64,000 nt of DNA, from positions 744,001 through 808,000 of the forward strand of contig JAIWND010000002.1 of assembly GCA_025330725.1 (NCBI GenBank). The letters are read 5' to 3'. The notes under the pieces were generated by a model. It made no database searches and was not told the origin of the DNA. It was given only the letters and a program-made list of their open reading frames with translations. The translations under genes and the position numbers were made by a program. Shown here piece after piece: positions 25,190 to 37,814 of this stretch (position 1 is its first letter; the number at the start of each line of letters is the position of its first letter). The stretch is from Chlamydoabsidia padenii (Eukaryota > Mucoromycota > Mucoromycetes > Mucorales > Cunninghamellaceae).

Positions 25190-26024
25190 ATGACACTTGA
25201 AGTGATTGGTGCAGGTCTTGGAAGAACTGGAACTCAAAGCTTAGGTGTAGCTTTGGAAATACTAGGGTAAACAAAAGGCAAACTCATAGACACGTAATTA
25301 TGATATAACCTTTCTTTTATTCTCCTTTTGTATATATTTAGATACCGTACGCATTCAATGGTGAAGGTTTTAACGGATCCCACTCAAGACCCTGGGGTGT
25401 GGCTTCGAGCGAAGGAACAACCGTCGACACATAAGGATGAATGGGAAACAGTATATGGAAACTACGATGCTGCTGTCGGCTGGCCGACTGCTACGTTTTA
25501 CAAGGAACTCATGGACAAATACCCAACTGCCAAAGTGATCTTGACGCTTCGGGATGCTAATGAATGGTTCGACTTGATGCTCAATACAATTTTCACCCAG
25601 GTCAACTTCCAACTACCTATCAACACTCCGCATCATCTTAATCACGCTGTTGCAATGCTCAAAGACGTCGTTATGAATGGCCAGACTCCTAACCCATTGG
25701 ACGTAGAAGCTGATCGCGCCAAGTTTATCAAGATGTATAAAGACCATATTGATCAAGTCAAACAGTATGTACCTGCAGATAGGATGTTAATAATGGACCT
25801 CAACGAAGGATGGGTAAGTGATGATCATTGATCCAAAACAGACAATAGGCGTACCTACTCTTTTTTTTTTTTTTTTAATTATACATGTATAGGATAATCT
25901 TTGTTCCTTTTTGGGAAAACCTATGCCGGAAATACCTTATCCTTCTTTAAACTACGCCGATGACTTTGGGACTAAATTCTACAGTATAATGGAAGAATTG
26001 AATGATAATCTCAAGAAACTATGA
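25190..26024 (+). CDS. P-loop sulfotransferase-family protein
   Basis: Predicted 226 aa from three exons (25190-25266, 25342-25813, 25893-26024). The N-terminal EVIGAGLGRTGTQSLGVALE is the 5'-phosphosulfate (PAPS) P-loop of the Sulfotransfer_4-type family widespread in fungi. YGNYDAAVGWPTATFYKEL and AKVILTLRDANEWFDLM supply the second conserved block, with the Arg of LRD expected to bind the 3'-phosphate. The C-terminal WDNLCSFLGKPMPEIPYPSLN is the family end motif (CxFLGKxxP). In fungi many members lack a known acceptor and are annotated only by fold. No signal peptide; probably cytosolic. Length is near the family norm (about 220-260 aa). Confidence 0.87.
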
Positions 26025-27035
26025 TAACCTCAAAAACTGGATGATCTGAATTAGTTTAGTCCCCCCACCACCACCATAGATTAGATATTATAACATTATA
26101 ACACAGTTGACCCTATTACCCCTTTTTACATGTCAATAAAACAACCTTTATCAACATCAAATCAAGCCTTTTTTTAACAGCACTTGTGACATGTGTCATA
26201 ATGGCAATGACTTTATTCTCTTACAATCATTACTATATTGTTGTTTCTTGCGTCCATATCATACCATATCGTATCTTATGATCATTCGAGGTTTGATAAG
26301 GAATGGCTCATAAGCATCAAGACAATGCTTTGAAAGCACCGAAACTTGTCCAATGATCAATAGCGAGTAGATTATGCTCAGTGTATAAAATATTTTAGTA
26401 AACTAAGCGACCAAGTACTTTGATGTTGCTTTGCGATCCATGAATCGCTTTGTTCCTTGTAAGAGGATCTTACCGGAAAAACCTGAATTCGATCAGACTA
26501 TACAAAAAATATCCACTTACTTCAATCTATCATGTTTTAAAATTGAATCCCACCATAAAGTGCAGTAGCTGTCAAAAGAATGTGTTACCTCTGCATGAAT
26601 ATCCATTATCAATGTCAACCTCCTGCCTAGGCACAATCAAGAGACATTCAAAGTCCGCCTAGTCTAATCTTTTAGGGCTAGCATAATAGTAAGATTTGAA
26701 GATGTCGTTACTCACTTGATTTTCAACCGATGATATTAATTAAACTGGCTATATTTTTTCCAAATTGCATTTCCACCACACTTTAATAAGGAAGCCAGGC
26801 GCTCAGACCCTTGTAGCAGTCAAATCATGACATGTAGGAGGATGGTCCAATCTAGAAAGTACAGTCAAGTTTCTTTAACAAGCCAACATTTTGATCCCTT
26901 ACAAATCGTTCAATGCTAACTAATGAACTACTGATTGCGTATCAAGATAGTATTACCCCGGAGGAGTATTTTCTTTGTGCGATCATGTGCAATTATGCGT
27001 GTGTGCCGCCCAAAAGGAAAGGTCGGGGATTCAAA

Positions 27036-27066
<31 letters not shown>

Positions 27067-27461
27067 AGGCAGCCCCTACTTGTCTTTCTCTCTTTTTCTT
27101 TCTTCCTTTTTTTTTTTTTTAATACAGTATAGACATTGATTTAGCTGGTACTTCATTCAGTGTCTCTTTATCTATTATACCCTTCTGGCACCATTTGATA
27201 TTTGTCACGATTTCACTGATACTACAAATTGTCTCGCATCTCTCCTTTACTCACTGTTGACACAACGTAAGCATATAATCACTAATGACTTGAAGTATCA
27301 CCTCTGACTAATTCTCATTATCTCTTTTATATTAGATATCTTGAAGAACAGCATATATTGATAAAAACGAAAACGTAATATACTTACTGTGATTGTAAAA
27401 ACTTTTATTACCTCCTTCTTTGTACTTACCCTTATTTGTGTATACTCCTTTAGAATCCAAC
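26025..27461. other. 1.4-kb spacer without a recognisable gene
   Basis: Includes the 3' region of the preceding gene (CAATAAAAC near 26136), scattered short open frames without start/splice support, a (TA)n microsatellite at about 27041-27066, the element variant TCGGGGATTCAAAATC near 27022, a T-run at 27107-27120 and the 5' region of the Sel1 gene, possibly with 5' UTR introns. No tRNA or known repeat identified. Confidence 0.5.
27041..27066. repeat. (TA)n microsatellite
   Basis: About 12-13 TA units in the spacer upstream of the Sel1-repeat gene. Confidence 0.85.
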
Positions 27462-28518
27462 ATGTCAACGATGCGTACCTCTTATGCTCAATCATCCGAT
27501 TATATTGTATCCTCCAGCCAAATACCAACTTCTCCTATTGGCAACTTTTTCAATGATCAAGATGACTTGGAAATGGACACAGACTTGCGATCAATCGACA
27601 CACCTGCTCCCGTCAAGTTTGTACGCCAAGATTCAATACGGATGCGACAAGCGGCTCCTATTGCTACCCCTTCCACTGCTGTTATTGAAAACCTATTGCC
27701 ATTTAATCACCTTCAACTCACAGGAACGCAGGCGTCTCCTCCTCCCACCAACCAATCATTGTCACCTGGTCAACAAAGTACTTCTCCACCACTTCACCAC
27801 CACCACCAACGGAAACAACAAACTACCACTCAAAATCCCACTGAAGCCATGGTACAATCAGGTATACGATATCATGAAGCGGGTCAGCTGGAAAAGGCAA
27901 CCGACTGTTTCCGTCAAGCAGCAGCTAGGGACTCTCCTATGGGTATGTTTCTTTATGGTGTCTCTTTACGACATGGCTGGGTAACATAAACATTCAAAAA
28001 AAAAAAAAAAGATTCACTCTGTGGACGAACTCTTATATCTCTTTTGTTATATTTATATATGTATCTTGTATAGGGTTGTAAAAAAAGTGAACATTTGGCA
28101 TTCCAATATCTTCAAAAGGCAGCTGAACATGCGGTACTGGATCTGAATAGTTTATCAAGCACCGTGAATACTTCAGCAAGTAAAGGGGAACTGATCATGG
28201 CTATTTATGAAATGGGGGTATCTTTCCGGCATGGTTGGGGGGTAAAGTATAAAGTAACGCATACACACAAAAGGAGTCTGAAATTAACCTTTCCTCATTA
28301 TGTAGTGCAAAAAGAACAAGGAAACTGCCGTCCACTTCTTCAAGATCGCTGCTGATTTAGGTGATCCCGACGCACAAAATGATCTTGGGCATTGCTATCA
28401 CCATGGAAATGGGGTCAAGAAGGATTTGCGCTTGGCTGCAAAATATTATCGATTGGCTGATAAACAAGGTCATGGTTTAATGGGCAATTCTTGGATCTGG
28501 AAACCAAAATACGATTAA
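27462..28518 (+). CDS. Sel1-like repeat (TPR-related) protein
   Basis: Predicted 299 aa from three exons (27462-27980, 28074-28241, 28306-28518). A disordered Ser/Pro/Gln/His-rich N-terminus (about 125 aa) precedes Sel1-like repeats: AGQLEKATDCFRQAAARDSP, MFLYGVSLRHGWGCKKSEHLAFQYLQKAAEH, YEMGVSFRHGWGCKKNKETAVHFF and DAQNDLGHCYHHGNGVKK. The arrangement resembles fungal Dsf2/Skt5-like regulators and mucoralean HCP-like proteins, which are adaptor scaffolds. No enzyme domain is present. The exon 1-2 and 2-3 joints fall at the same repeat position (HGWG|CKK), so the introns mark repeat boundaries. The exact pathway is unknown. Confidence 0.85.
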
Positions 28519-28804
28519 TTATCTCCACCTTATAACTGGTATATTCTTTTTTATTACTCTCATCTAGAATATTATATATCTTTTACTTAATATTGCTAAT
28601 CATGACATCAATAAAGAAACTTCATTTTTTGTCGAATCTCCTAACTATGATCAACGATTCAGGCGAAGGCCAATGTCGGGATTTGAATATAATTGGGTAT
28701 TTCATTCGCGGTTGTTGTTTTTTTTTTAAACTTACACTTCTTCCTCCTTCTTTTTTAATTCATTCTCTAATTCAACTCCACACTTTTTTTTTATTCCTTC
28801 ACCA
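28519..28804. promoter_or_regulatory. Promoter region of the SPT20-like gene
   Basis: Holds a reverse TTCAAATCCCG element at 28677-28687, about 120 bp before the ATG, and a C/T-rich leader. No gene seen. Confidence 0.5.
28677..28687 (-). promoter_or_regulatory. TTCAAATCCCG element (reverse) upstream of the SPT20-like gene
   Basis: Exact copy on the minus strand about 120 bp upstream of the start. Confidence 0.5.
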
Positions 28805-30565
28805 ATGGCTGCTGCCAAAATAATGGCAAAGCTCCAAACTGAACAAGATAATGTGATACAAATGGCCGACCTTCACTCCAAACAAGGCTCAACATTGACG
28901 GAATACACTCGTAAAAAGGATTCTTCACGCAGTCGAGTCTTGACCTCTCTATCTTCCAACAACAAGATTGATTCACAGCAGGTAAGACACATAAAAAGAC
29001 GGATCTATAAACTTGTATTTACTTGCTTTCTTTTTTATATCTTAATATATAGTTATCGCTCAAATTTGACGATGAACGTAGGTCTATCTTTCTCCATTCG
29101 CATACAATTACTAACTTGGTTTTATTTTTATTTTTACTTCTTTGTAGAGTTGATCAAAAGATATCAACATGAACCACCTTCGCTTGTCCTACATCTTTAC
29201 TCTACCTACTTTAAATTCGAACATGAAGTAAGGTCGGAACATCTTGTCAAGACACCAACAGTACTCACACCTCACCTCTTCTTTTCTTCTAGGATGGCTT
29301 CTTCTCTTACAAAAGTCAATTCAAGGTATGTATACTTCTCATCATTACTCTTCACTTCTGTAACTAATTACACCTTTTTATCATACAATACAGGACTTTT
29401 TATCTTGTGTCAAGGAAAGACAACTACCGGCAGATTTGATGGATGTTTTTAATGAAGCATCTTGTCAATATTACGAAGGTAAAGAAAATAGTAATTAGAC
29501 TCGCTCATTCATTTGATTTTCTCATAGGGTGTCTTATTGTCGAAATCCATGACCATCGCCATCAAGACAATGAAGCTCAAACTGATACTGTCCCACAAAT
29601 CAAACGCGTGGTGATGCGACCGACTGCTGAAAGTATTTGGTCTGACATACAACTATTGAATGAAGATTGGAATGGGCCTTGGACAGAACAGACTGCTTTG
29701 GAGGTGGAAGCTCAAATACTGGTAAGCGACAGAAAGGAAAAAGATTGCTTGTTATCTAATTACAACGTGTTTTTATATGATATGTCTAGCTGGTGACTGA
29801 AGAACCTCTTTGCCTTGATCCCTCTTTCCATGTGTCACGTATCAGCAATGCAATCGAGTATTCTACTGGGAAACGTCATGTCAAGAAAAAACAAAAGTGG
29901 AACTCTTTGGAACGAGAACAAAAATTGGCTCAGAAGAAGGAAAACAACAAGTTGATGACGATCTTGGATGTGGTAAGTACAAAAAACAAAAGACAGAAAG
30001 ACAAGGGATTTAACATGATGATCTGAAAACTATCGACTTTTTTTCTTTTTTTAGCGGGCAAAACGATCGTTTCCTTTTGAACCAAGGTATATGGTGTATA
30101 TATACATATATTATGATGTAATTGTAAACTAATGTATTCTTCTTTTTAAGCTTTGGCAACATTTCCTTTTTGGAAGAATGGCGATCCAAAAAACAAAAAG
30201 CTGACAACGAAGTTATTCCCTCCATTGAAACCAAGAAGATCAAAAGTAAGTAATGTGGAAAGAACAAGATAAATGATAAATGACTAATCATTCCTTTGTA
30301 TATAGATCGAAAAACCATGTCCGAGCCTCCGCAAATGCCTGATGGTCGAAAATGTGTTCGAACAATTCGATTTGAACGAACTGAAGGGACCGACAGTAAG
30401 TGGATGGATAATACAAGAAAGTGCCCTATACTGATTCACCTTCTTTATAATTATAGGAAAAGTATACACGGTTGTTAATTTGTACATATTGAATGGTATC
30501 TATGACGGTGTCTTCCGATGGGGAACTGTATGTGATACTAGTCTCAATGGTGGAAATATAGAGTA

Positions 30566-30622
<57 letters not shown>

Positions 30623-31385
30623 GGAAAAAAAGAACTGGAATACTGATCTAATGTGTACACGATTTAACATGATAGATTCAAAATTGGACCTGAATATCTT
30701 ATGGAAACGTATGTGGTGCAACTAAAGACTGCTTATGGGTACTTTAACAACTTGATCTGTGACAACAACTTGGCCAATCCAGTCCCACACTCACCATCCG
30801 TCGCTGCTCGCATGGCTGCCGCTGCCGCCGCACAACAACAACAAATGTCTCTACTACAAAATGCCAGTGTCCAGCAACAATTGCAATCTCAGCAACAACA
30901 ACAACAGCAGCAGCAACAGCAGCAGGGTCTTGGAATACAACAAGGAAAAATGATCACCCCACAGCATCGCGCCTTGTTGGCTCAAGCTCAGGCTCAAGCT
31001 CAGGCTCAGGCTCAAACTCAACAGCAGCAGCAACTCCAACAACAACAATTATTACAGCAACAACAACTTCTTCAGCAACAACAATTACTTCAACAAAAGC
31101 AGCAACAACAAATTCAAGCCCAACAACAAGCCAAGCAGCAGGCTCAACAACATGCACAGCAGCAACAAACACAGCAGCAACAAATGTCTCGAGAAAACTC
31201 ATCTTCGGAAGCAACAATCAGCCAGGGAAATATGGCCAATGGAACTCAAGCATCAGCACCTCTGCCACAGACAGCTACTGCACCCAATATGATAAAACAA
31301 TCTTCAGCAACCTCACATCACTCTCCACAACCATCGGTACCTTTGCAACAACAACAACAACAACAACAACAACAGCAGCAACAGC

Positions 31386-31419
<34 letters not shown>

Positions 31420-32290
31420 GCAACAGCAGCAACAACAACAACAGCAACAGCAACAACAACAACCTGCACATACTAACGCCAATCAAGTATCAAATCAACC
31501 ATCCAGTGGCCCATTGGCAGCGGCTGCTTTGAATTTCACAATGAATCAAGGTCAAACCCTATCTAATATTCAACAAACCGCCATCATCAATGCATTGAAC
31601 TTGAATGGACTTCAACAACAAGCATCTCCCGTCATCATACAGCAACGAATTCAACAACTGGTGTCTTCTGGAGTGATACCCCTGGCGACTGCACAAGAAT
31701 TATTAAATCAACTTAGTAACCCGAACATCACAGCTCTTGCTCAACAACGTCTTCAACAGCAGCAACAAGCAGCAGCACTCCAATTCCAACAGCGACAGCA
31801 ACAAGCAATGCTCAACAGCCAGACTCAGGCGTCCCAGATGGCTCAAGCTCAAGTCCCACCACATCAACAAATACAGCAGACAGCACTCCCACATCAACAA
31901 CAAGTCAATGCAAGGATGCCACAACCACAGCAACAACAGACAACCAATGTGGCTGGTACCCAACCATCACCCACACAACAACAACAATGGATACCAGGTC
32001 AAAATCAACCAAACAACACACCTACAACAGCACAAGCAAGTACAGCATCTCAATTGTTTGCTCAGCTCAGTCCACATCATCAAAACCAAATGGCATCTAT
32101 TCTTATGCGGCGACAACAAATTATCAATCAAGCTAAACAGGGTTTGCTTAATCAAGAACAAGTAGCGGTACAAATTCAACAATTGCATCAGGCACATCAA
32201 ACTATCATGCAACAACACCATGCTCTCCAGGCTCAACAGCAGGCGTCCCAACAAACACAACCGCCACAACAACATTTGAATGTTCAACAA

Positions 32291-32323
<33 letters not shown>

Positions 32324-32689
32324 TCACCCCTGGTTAACAACATGCAACAGAGCCCGCAAATTCAACGGCCCAACATGCAACAACAGCAACAACAACAACA
32401 GCAGCAGCAGCAAGGATCTCCGGCGATGCAGGCACCTAATACTATACCACCAACATCGATTCAAGGTCTCAATGCTGCTCAAACACAAGCTTTGCAAATG
32501 ATGATGCAACAAAGGGCGTCGGCGGCGGGTGCAGCCATGCGTGCTCGTGGACGTGGTGCGGGACAGGCACCTTTGACCCCTCAACAAATGGTGGCCGTTC
32601 AAGCGATGCGACAAGGAGCGACAATCCAAGCCATGCTACGACAAAATAATGGTGCGAATCCAAACATGATGGCGACACAGGCAGCAACA

Positions 32690-32720
<31 letters not shown>

Positions 32721-32921
32721 CACAACAACCGCAGCAACCGCAACAAATGCCTGGAAGACAAGTACCGGGACTTCAACAAATGCAGTTGGCCATATTACAG
32801 CAACAACGTCAATTAATGCAACAACAGAATATGACACCTCAACAACAGCAAAATGCCCAAGTCCAAATGGCCGTTCTTCAACAACAGCTTCAGCAACAAC
32901 TCCAACTTCAAAGACAAATTC

Positions 32922-32955
<34 letters not shown>

Positions 32956-33031
32956 GCAATCCAATCCAAATCAACCTTTACCACTTAACAACAATAACAA
33001 TCCTACGTCTGGTGGAAACAACATGTCTTGA
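28805..33031 (+). CDS. SPT20: SAGA complex subunit Spt20 (FAM48A family)
   Basis: Predicted 1151 aa from 12 exons (28805-28981, 29053-29077, 29148-29227, 29293-29325, 29394-29478, 29528-29721, 29790-29972, 30055-30086, 30151-30245, 30306-30395, 30457-30562, 30676-33031). The Spt20 domain (about 60-350) is diagnostic: PPSLVLHLYSTYFKFEHE, DGFFSYKSQFKDFLSCVKE, LPADLMDVF, YYEGCLIVEIHDHR and later VVMRPTAESIWSDI, RTIRFER, EFKIGPEYLMETYV. Spt20 holds the SAGA coactivator together in the nucleus. The remaining 780 residues are mostly Gln: a tract of about 40 uninterrupted Gln at 31348-31461 and many shorter CAA/CAG tracts, with an RGRGAGQ patch near 32545. Exon 2 is 25 nt. The intron 30563-30675 carries about 50 consecutive A. 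Confidence 0.93.
30569..30620 (+). repeat. A-run of about 52 nt inside an SPT20 intron
   Basis: Lies just after the donor of the last intron, in sense orientation. Confidence 0.9.
31348..31461 (+). repeat. CAA/CAG trinucleotide tract (polyglutamine) in the SPT20-like gene
   Basis: Roughly 38-41 consecutive CAA/CAG codons, mixed rather than pure, within the disordered half of Spt20. Shorter runs flank it. The mixture of CAA and CAG suggests some selection or age rather than recent pure-repeat expansion. Confidence 0.9.
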
Positions 33032-33315
33032 TTTTATTTTTACTTTGTTTATCAATTAGTGTATATATCTTTGTTTTTTAAAAAAAAAAACTGTAATAAA
33101 GAACCTTATCTTACTTTTTTTGGTCAATATGATCAAACAATAAAAACAAAAAAGACGGGGTGATGACTTGAGAGGATTTCCTGAAGAGGCTATTGTTTTG
33201 GTCTTTGCCTTTTTCAAACTCAACCCTCCCTTTTTTATTCTTTTTATGTTATGAAGAGACAGCAAATACTTTTGTCTCTCTTTCTCTTCTCTCTCACTTT
33301 TCATATTTTAGGATA
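33032..33315. other. Short spacer between the SPT20-like and F-BAR genes
   Basis: Contains two AATAAA-like signals (near 33096 and 33140) and a pyrimidine-rich leader. No TTCAAATCCCG copy and no gene seen. Confidence 0.5.
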
Positions 33316-35981
33316 ATGCCACCTCATATTCAATCACCTGTGGACAGCGAACACGACGATGATCACATCAAACTAAGTGATCATTTCTGGGTAAGTGCTC
33401 TTCTCCCTGTCATCCTCATTACTAACCACTTTCTTTTTTATTAGTCATGTGATCTCAAGGGAATGAATCAATTGATGGATCATATCATTAACACTTATGA
33501 TGAACTGAATCAGTTGCATAACATTTATGTGAAAAGGTATGTCGGGGTGTGAAATCGGAAGTGGTGTTGGGTATTTATTTGGGAACTCACTGGCGCTCTT
33601 CTTTCTTTCTTTCATTTTTTTTTTTTTCAGAGCCGAATTGGAACATGCATTTGGTCAACAATTGGAAACACTCGCTGAAGATTCTTCTACTCAAGAAAAC
33701 GATAAAGGTGTTACTGGTGCGATACATGTGGTGCAACAGGAACTTGTCAAGGCCGCGCAATCTCACTTAGACTTTTCAAAACGGTTACAGCAAAATGTGG
33801 CAGTTGAAATGAAACGATGGGTTGAAGATCATCAGGACGAATTGAAAAAGGTAAAAGTAACAAAAATAGATGGAACATTTATACTGACATGCACACTCTC
33901 ATTATGAATTCTCTACTAGATCAAGACTTCTTTGGAGACATTGTATGACGAACGACAAGACATTATTGGTCAACTCTATCATGTCCGTGAAGCCTACCAA
34001 ACTTTGGATAAACAATCTCCCAAAAGGCAGACACTTCGTAAGTATGGAAAAGAAAGAAAAAAGAATGAAATAGGAAATATTCACTGACGATGACTCTTGT
34101 ATCCAGAAAACGATTATCGGCTCTTACTCAACAAGACGGATGGTATACTGAAACAATGGAATACGGACTGGAAACAAGCGTGTGATCAAGTGGAGCAGAT
34201 GGAACAAGATCGTGTGGACTTTTTTACTGCTAATGTATGGGATTATGCAAATCTAGCTTCAGCTCGTTTAATGGTGCAAGATGAAGTAAGTACTAGGGGA
34301 AAAAGAGGGTTTTATATGTGTGGTTGTCTAACTTCTAGGATCTCTCTATTTTAGTGGTGTGAAGCTATACGAACACAATTGGAAACCTGTTCATTTGAAT
34401 ATGAACGTGATCAATGTATTCAACAAGCTGGTGTTGGAAAACTTGTGCCCAGTAAGTCCACTTCTTTTTAATGTTGATAAAAACGTCCACTTACCTCCTC
34501 CCCCCTCCTTCTTCTACTTTAGCCACGTCTGACTATGTCACTCACTTCTTTAGCCAACAGAAGGGTCATCAACCACAGCAGCAACCTCGATCCAAGGTAG
34601 TATCAACAGAACACATCAACAAATCATTACCATCCAAACCACAACCACCACAAGAGTCCACTATTTCCGACAAATCACCACCCCAACAACAGGAAAACAC
34701 TGTTTCTCCTTCTATCAAGCCTTTACAACAAGAGAATATCGTACCTCCACCCTCTATCAAGCGTAAACCTGTTGATCAAACTTCATTCAAGGACAAAAAG
34801 GTATCTGCACCAATGGCATTGGAGGAATTATTGAAAAAGTTCGAAAACAAGGCCGATAGCGGAAGGAGGCAACAACAACAACGGTCCCGGGACACTTACT
34901 CTGGCTCATTATCACGTCAACCCCCTCCTCCTTCTTCACCTCCTACAACAAGATCAACTCGGAACAATCATCACAACAATACAATGGACCAACCGGATAA
35001 AAATGGTTATAAGGATAAAAGGGCATCACAACAAAGACAACCGGACAAAGCAGAAGAAGTATCACCTTGTAAGCCCAACGCTCATGATCATTCGGTGAAC
35101 TCTAGTCAATCAACCAGCACGACATCATCATCATCGTCATCGTCATCATCATCACAAAGGGAAACCATGTCACCAGTACAACCACCGCCACCTACTACTG
35201 ATCGAAATCACCAAACTACTCTTGGCCATCCAACACCAATCATGCCACCCAAATCACCACGACCTCAATCACAACAAATCATGTCACCACCAGGCGATCG
35301 TCCCATGAACTTTCCACCACCAATTAACACTTCACCTAATTATAATTACTCTCAACCACCCAAGTCACCATTACAGCACTATGCACCCCCCGTCTCACCC
35401 AACATGGTACAGCATCAACCAGCAGCATCACCTATGTTATATCCATCGAATCCACCTGTCAATAACTTTCAACATCAAGCACCATCACCGATGATTCCTT
35501 TCCAACAACCAGCCTCACCAATGGTCATGAATCATCAACAAATGTCTTATTCTCCTCATCCACAACATCAATCATATCATCATCAACCTCCACGATCACC
35601 TAACATGGTGGCTTCTTCACCAGCCTGGCCGACCTTATCTCGACCGACCAGTCCTTATATGCCTTCTCGACCTTCTTCACCACTCATGCAACGACCTACA
35701 ATGTTACCAGATGGTACAGAAATCCTATTTTGGTGTAAGTGCAAAGGGGAACAAGAAAAAAAAAAAGTATTGAATCTCATTTGTTTTTCTTCTTTTGTAT
35801 AGGTCAAGCCATGTATGATTATACTGCTCAAGATCCTGTGGAACTCTCCTTCCCTGCCCATAGTCTATTTGCCGTAGTGTATGTTGCTTTGGATGGATGG
35901 TGGGATGCTTGTGCGTTTGATGGTCATCACTTTATTGGCTCCTCAGGCTCAATCCCTAGTAATTATATGCGCCGTTTGTAG
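33316..35981 (+). CDS. F-BAR and SH3 domain protein (Cdc15/Imp2/Hof1-like)
   Basis: Predicted 723 aa from eight exons (33316-33390, 33445-33536, 33631-33850, 33920-34037, 34107-34285, 34355-34451, 34523-35734, 35803-35981). The N-terminal 290 residues form an F-BAR/FCH domain: LSDHFWSCDLKGMNQLMDHI, YVKRAELEHAFGQQLETLAE, LDFSKRLQQNVAVEMKRW and YENDYR-type heptad helices through ARLMVQDEWCEAIRTQLE. A 330-aa disordered linker rich in Pro, Ser and Gln with many SPxxP-like sites follows. The last 60 residues are an SH3 domain (AMYDYTAQDPVELSF; GWWDACAFDG; IPSNYMRRL). Such proteins bind curved membrane at the division site and recruit actomyosin/septum factors. Which paralogue it corresponds to cannot be settled here. 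Confidence 0.9.
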
Positions 35982-36258
35982 TTTTTAGTTTATGGGGTAT
36001 CGTATTAGGGGGGGGGGAAAACTTTTCTATAATAAATAAATTTTTGTTGTTTTTAAAGTTGTAGGATCGATCAAACAGAAATCTACCAAATAGGGCATTT
36101 TCTGTCAGTCTTGTGTAGGAGACCATGCATTTTAGGCGCCAAAAAAAAGTTGTTTATTATAAATTTATATATGTATATGTTATATAACGTGGATACTATG
36201 TGCATTACTATAAAAAGGGGGATAATCAGGGGTAGGGACAAGAAGAATAAGAAGGGAT

Positions 36259-36324
<66 letters not shown>

Positions 36325-36481
36325 TAGTTGGCATAAAACGGGTATATATCCAGAGAAGGGCAGTACTGTGGGGCAGGGAATCATACAAATAGGGTGACAT
36401 ATATACATAAATAGAGTGTGTCGGTATACTCTAACAGAGAAGGAAGGTAAGGAGAGTCATACATAGAGTCAGGAGGATCAT
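35982..36481. other. Spacer with an A-run of about 60 nt
   Basis: Contains the F-BAR gene 3' end (AATAAATAAA near 36031), a run of about 60 A (36261-36322), and sequence that would be the 3' UTR of the weak minus-strand gene. No other gene seen. Confidence 0.55.
36261..36322. repeat. A-run of about 60 nt
   Basis: Intergenic, downstream of the F-BAR gene. Confidence 0.9.
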
Positions 36482-36761
36482 TTAATGGATGGAGTAGCGG
36501 CACCTACATGTAGAAAAAAGTTAAAATCGACGATAGATATGCATCCAATCCATGCTACTTACCAAAACTCATGACTTTTCAGAAGATAAGGAGAGAAGAA
36601 AAAAAAAACCAGGGTTAAACAACAATAGGGTTTTACTAGTTTTTTTATTTTTATTCCAGTTACCTGAATCTTGTGATATCAACTCCGCAACAGGCACAAA
36701 AGGCGTGGGATTGATGGCAAGCTTGAATACTCGGTTGTTTTTGGTTGGTAGAAGGGCACAT
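36482..36761 (-). CDS. Putative 43-aa Cys/His-rich protein
   Basis: Three exons (36761-36664, 36574-36563, 36503-36482) with GT-AG borders give a 43-residue protein containing five Cys and five His, including ACHQSHAFCACCGVDITRF and HEFWCRYSIH. The spacing looks like a small zinc-binding module. Against it: the protein is very short, the middle exon is 12 nt, and I do not recognise the family. In favour: three independent splice joints keep the frame, the introns have plausible branch/pyrimidine tracts, and the stop follows directly. Treat as a candidate. Confidence 0.35.
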
Positions 36762-37814
36762 TGAAAAATAGAAGATAGACAAGAAGAATATGTGGTAATG
36801 TACAGAAGAAGAAAGAAGAAGAATAAAAAGTCAGATAAAAAAAAAAAAGAAAAAGAAAATGGATGGAAGGAAGGAAGAGAGAAAGTGAATGGTGTATGTG
36901 TCATCTGATTTTATATCAATGCCAGGAACCCAACTATTTCATTGTCAGTCTCTTCCACACAATATAATATTGATTACTTTTATTGGTTCAATCAACGTCA
37001 TTCAATTACCATCAAATCTAATTGAAATGTTTGATAGACCAATCAATTTTATTTTAAGGAGGATAAAGGGGACAGGAGTGAGAGATAAACATACAATAAG
37101 AATCCAATAAGCTTTATTTACAAATAGGAGTTTATAGGGAGATTTTTATAGGTATAAAATAAAAAAAAAGAAAAAGAGAGAGGATAAAGAGAATCTACTA
37201 TACTACACATCACTAAAGAAGGGTAGGAGGGGATTACATGCGATCCATACGTCATAGATCACTAACCACAAAAAATATGCAGACAGGGACAATTTTCCAT
37301 CGTTAGGTGTTTTTACAAGATGCCCTACCCTATTCCAATCGACCCGTATACAAAAGTTGTTGTTGTTGTTGTTGTTGTTGATTAATACGATCGATCGATG
37401 ATTTATCTACTGAGAGCATGGTCTGGTATCCTTCAGATTCGACATTTGATCATGGGTGTATTATGTTTATAGTGAGTTTAGTCATGTTTCCTTGCATTTG
37501 GGATGTCTACATTCTTTGGGTTGGGCAAATCATCGCATTGTTTTTGTTTGAGAGAGTCACCCAATGCATCATTTCCAAATATGCCAGCGAAAAGAAGTAC
37601 GAACAGCATCCATCGCACCAATCGAAGCACTTTTTCAATCCAAGAAGTTGTCCAAAGTAGTAAAAAACTTTTTTTTTTTTTTTTCGGTTGATCCTAGCCC
37701 TACATTACAAATAAATAATACTTTAAAGTAAGGTTCATGGTCATTCCATATTTCTCCGTTTACCTCACCTTTTTAAGCAAAGACGCGTATTGTCCACCAG
37801 TAAAAATGTATGTT

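Noticed and set aside
27420..27461. Extended N-terminus of the Sel1-repeat protein starting MYLPLF
   Set aside because: That start is TTG, not ATG; the ATG at 27462 is preferred.
30854..32984. Long minus-strand and shifted-frame open frames rich in Leu, Val or Ser over the SPT20 repeat region
   Set aside because: They are shadows of the CAA/CAG tract read in other frames (CAA/CAG reversed gives Leu/Val-rich sequence).
37426..37434. GTATCCTTC on the plus strand
   Set aside because: Donor-like only; no downstream branch site and no gene on that strand.
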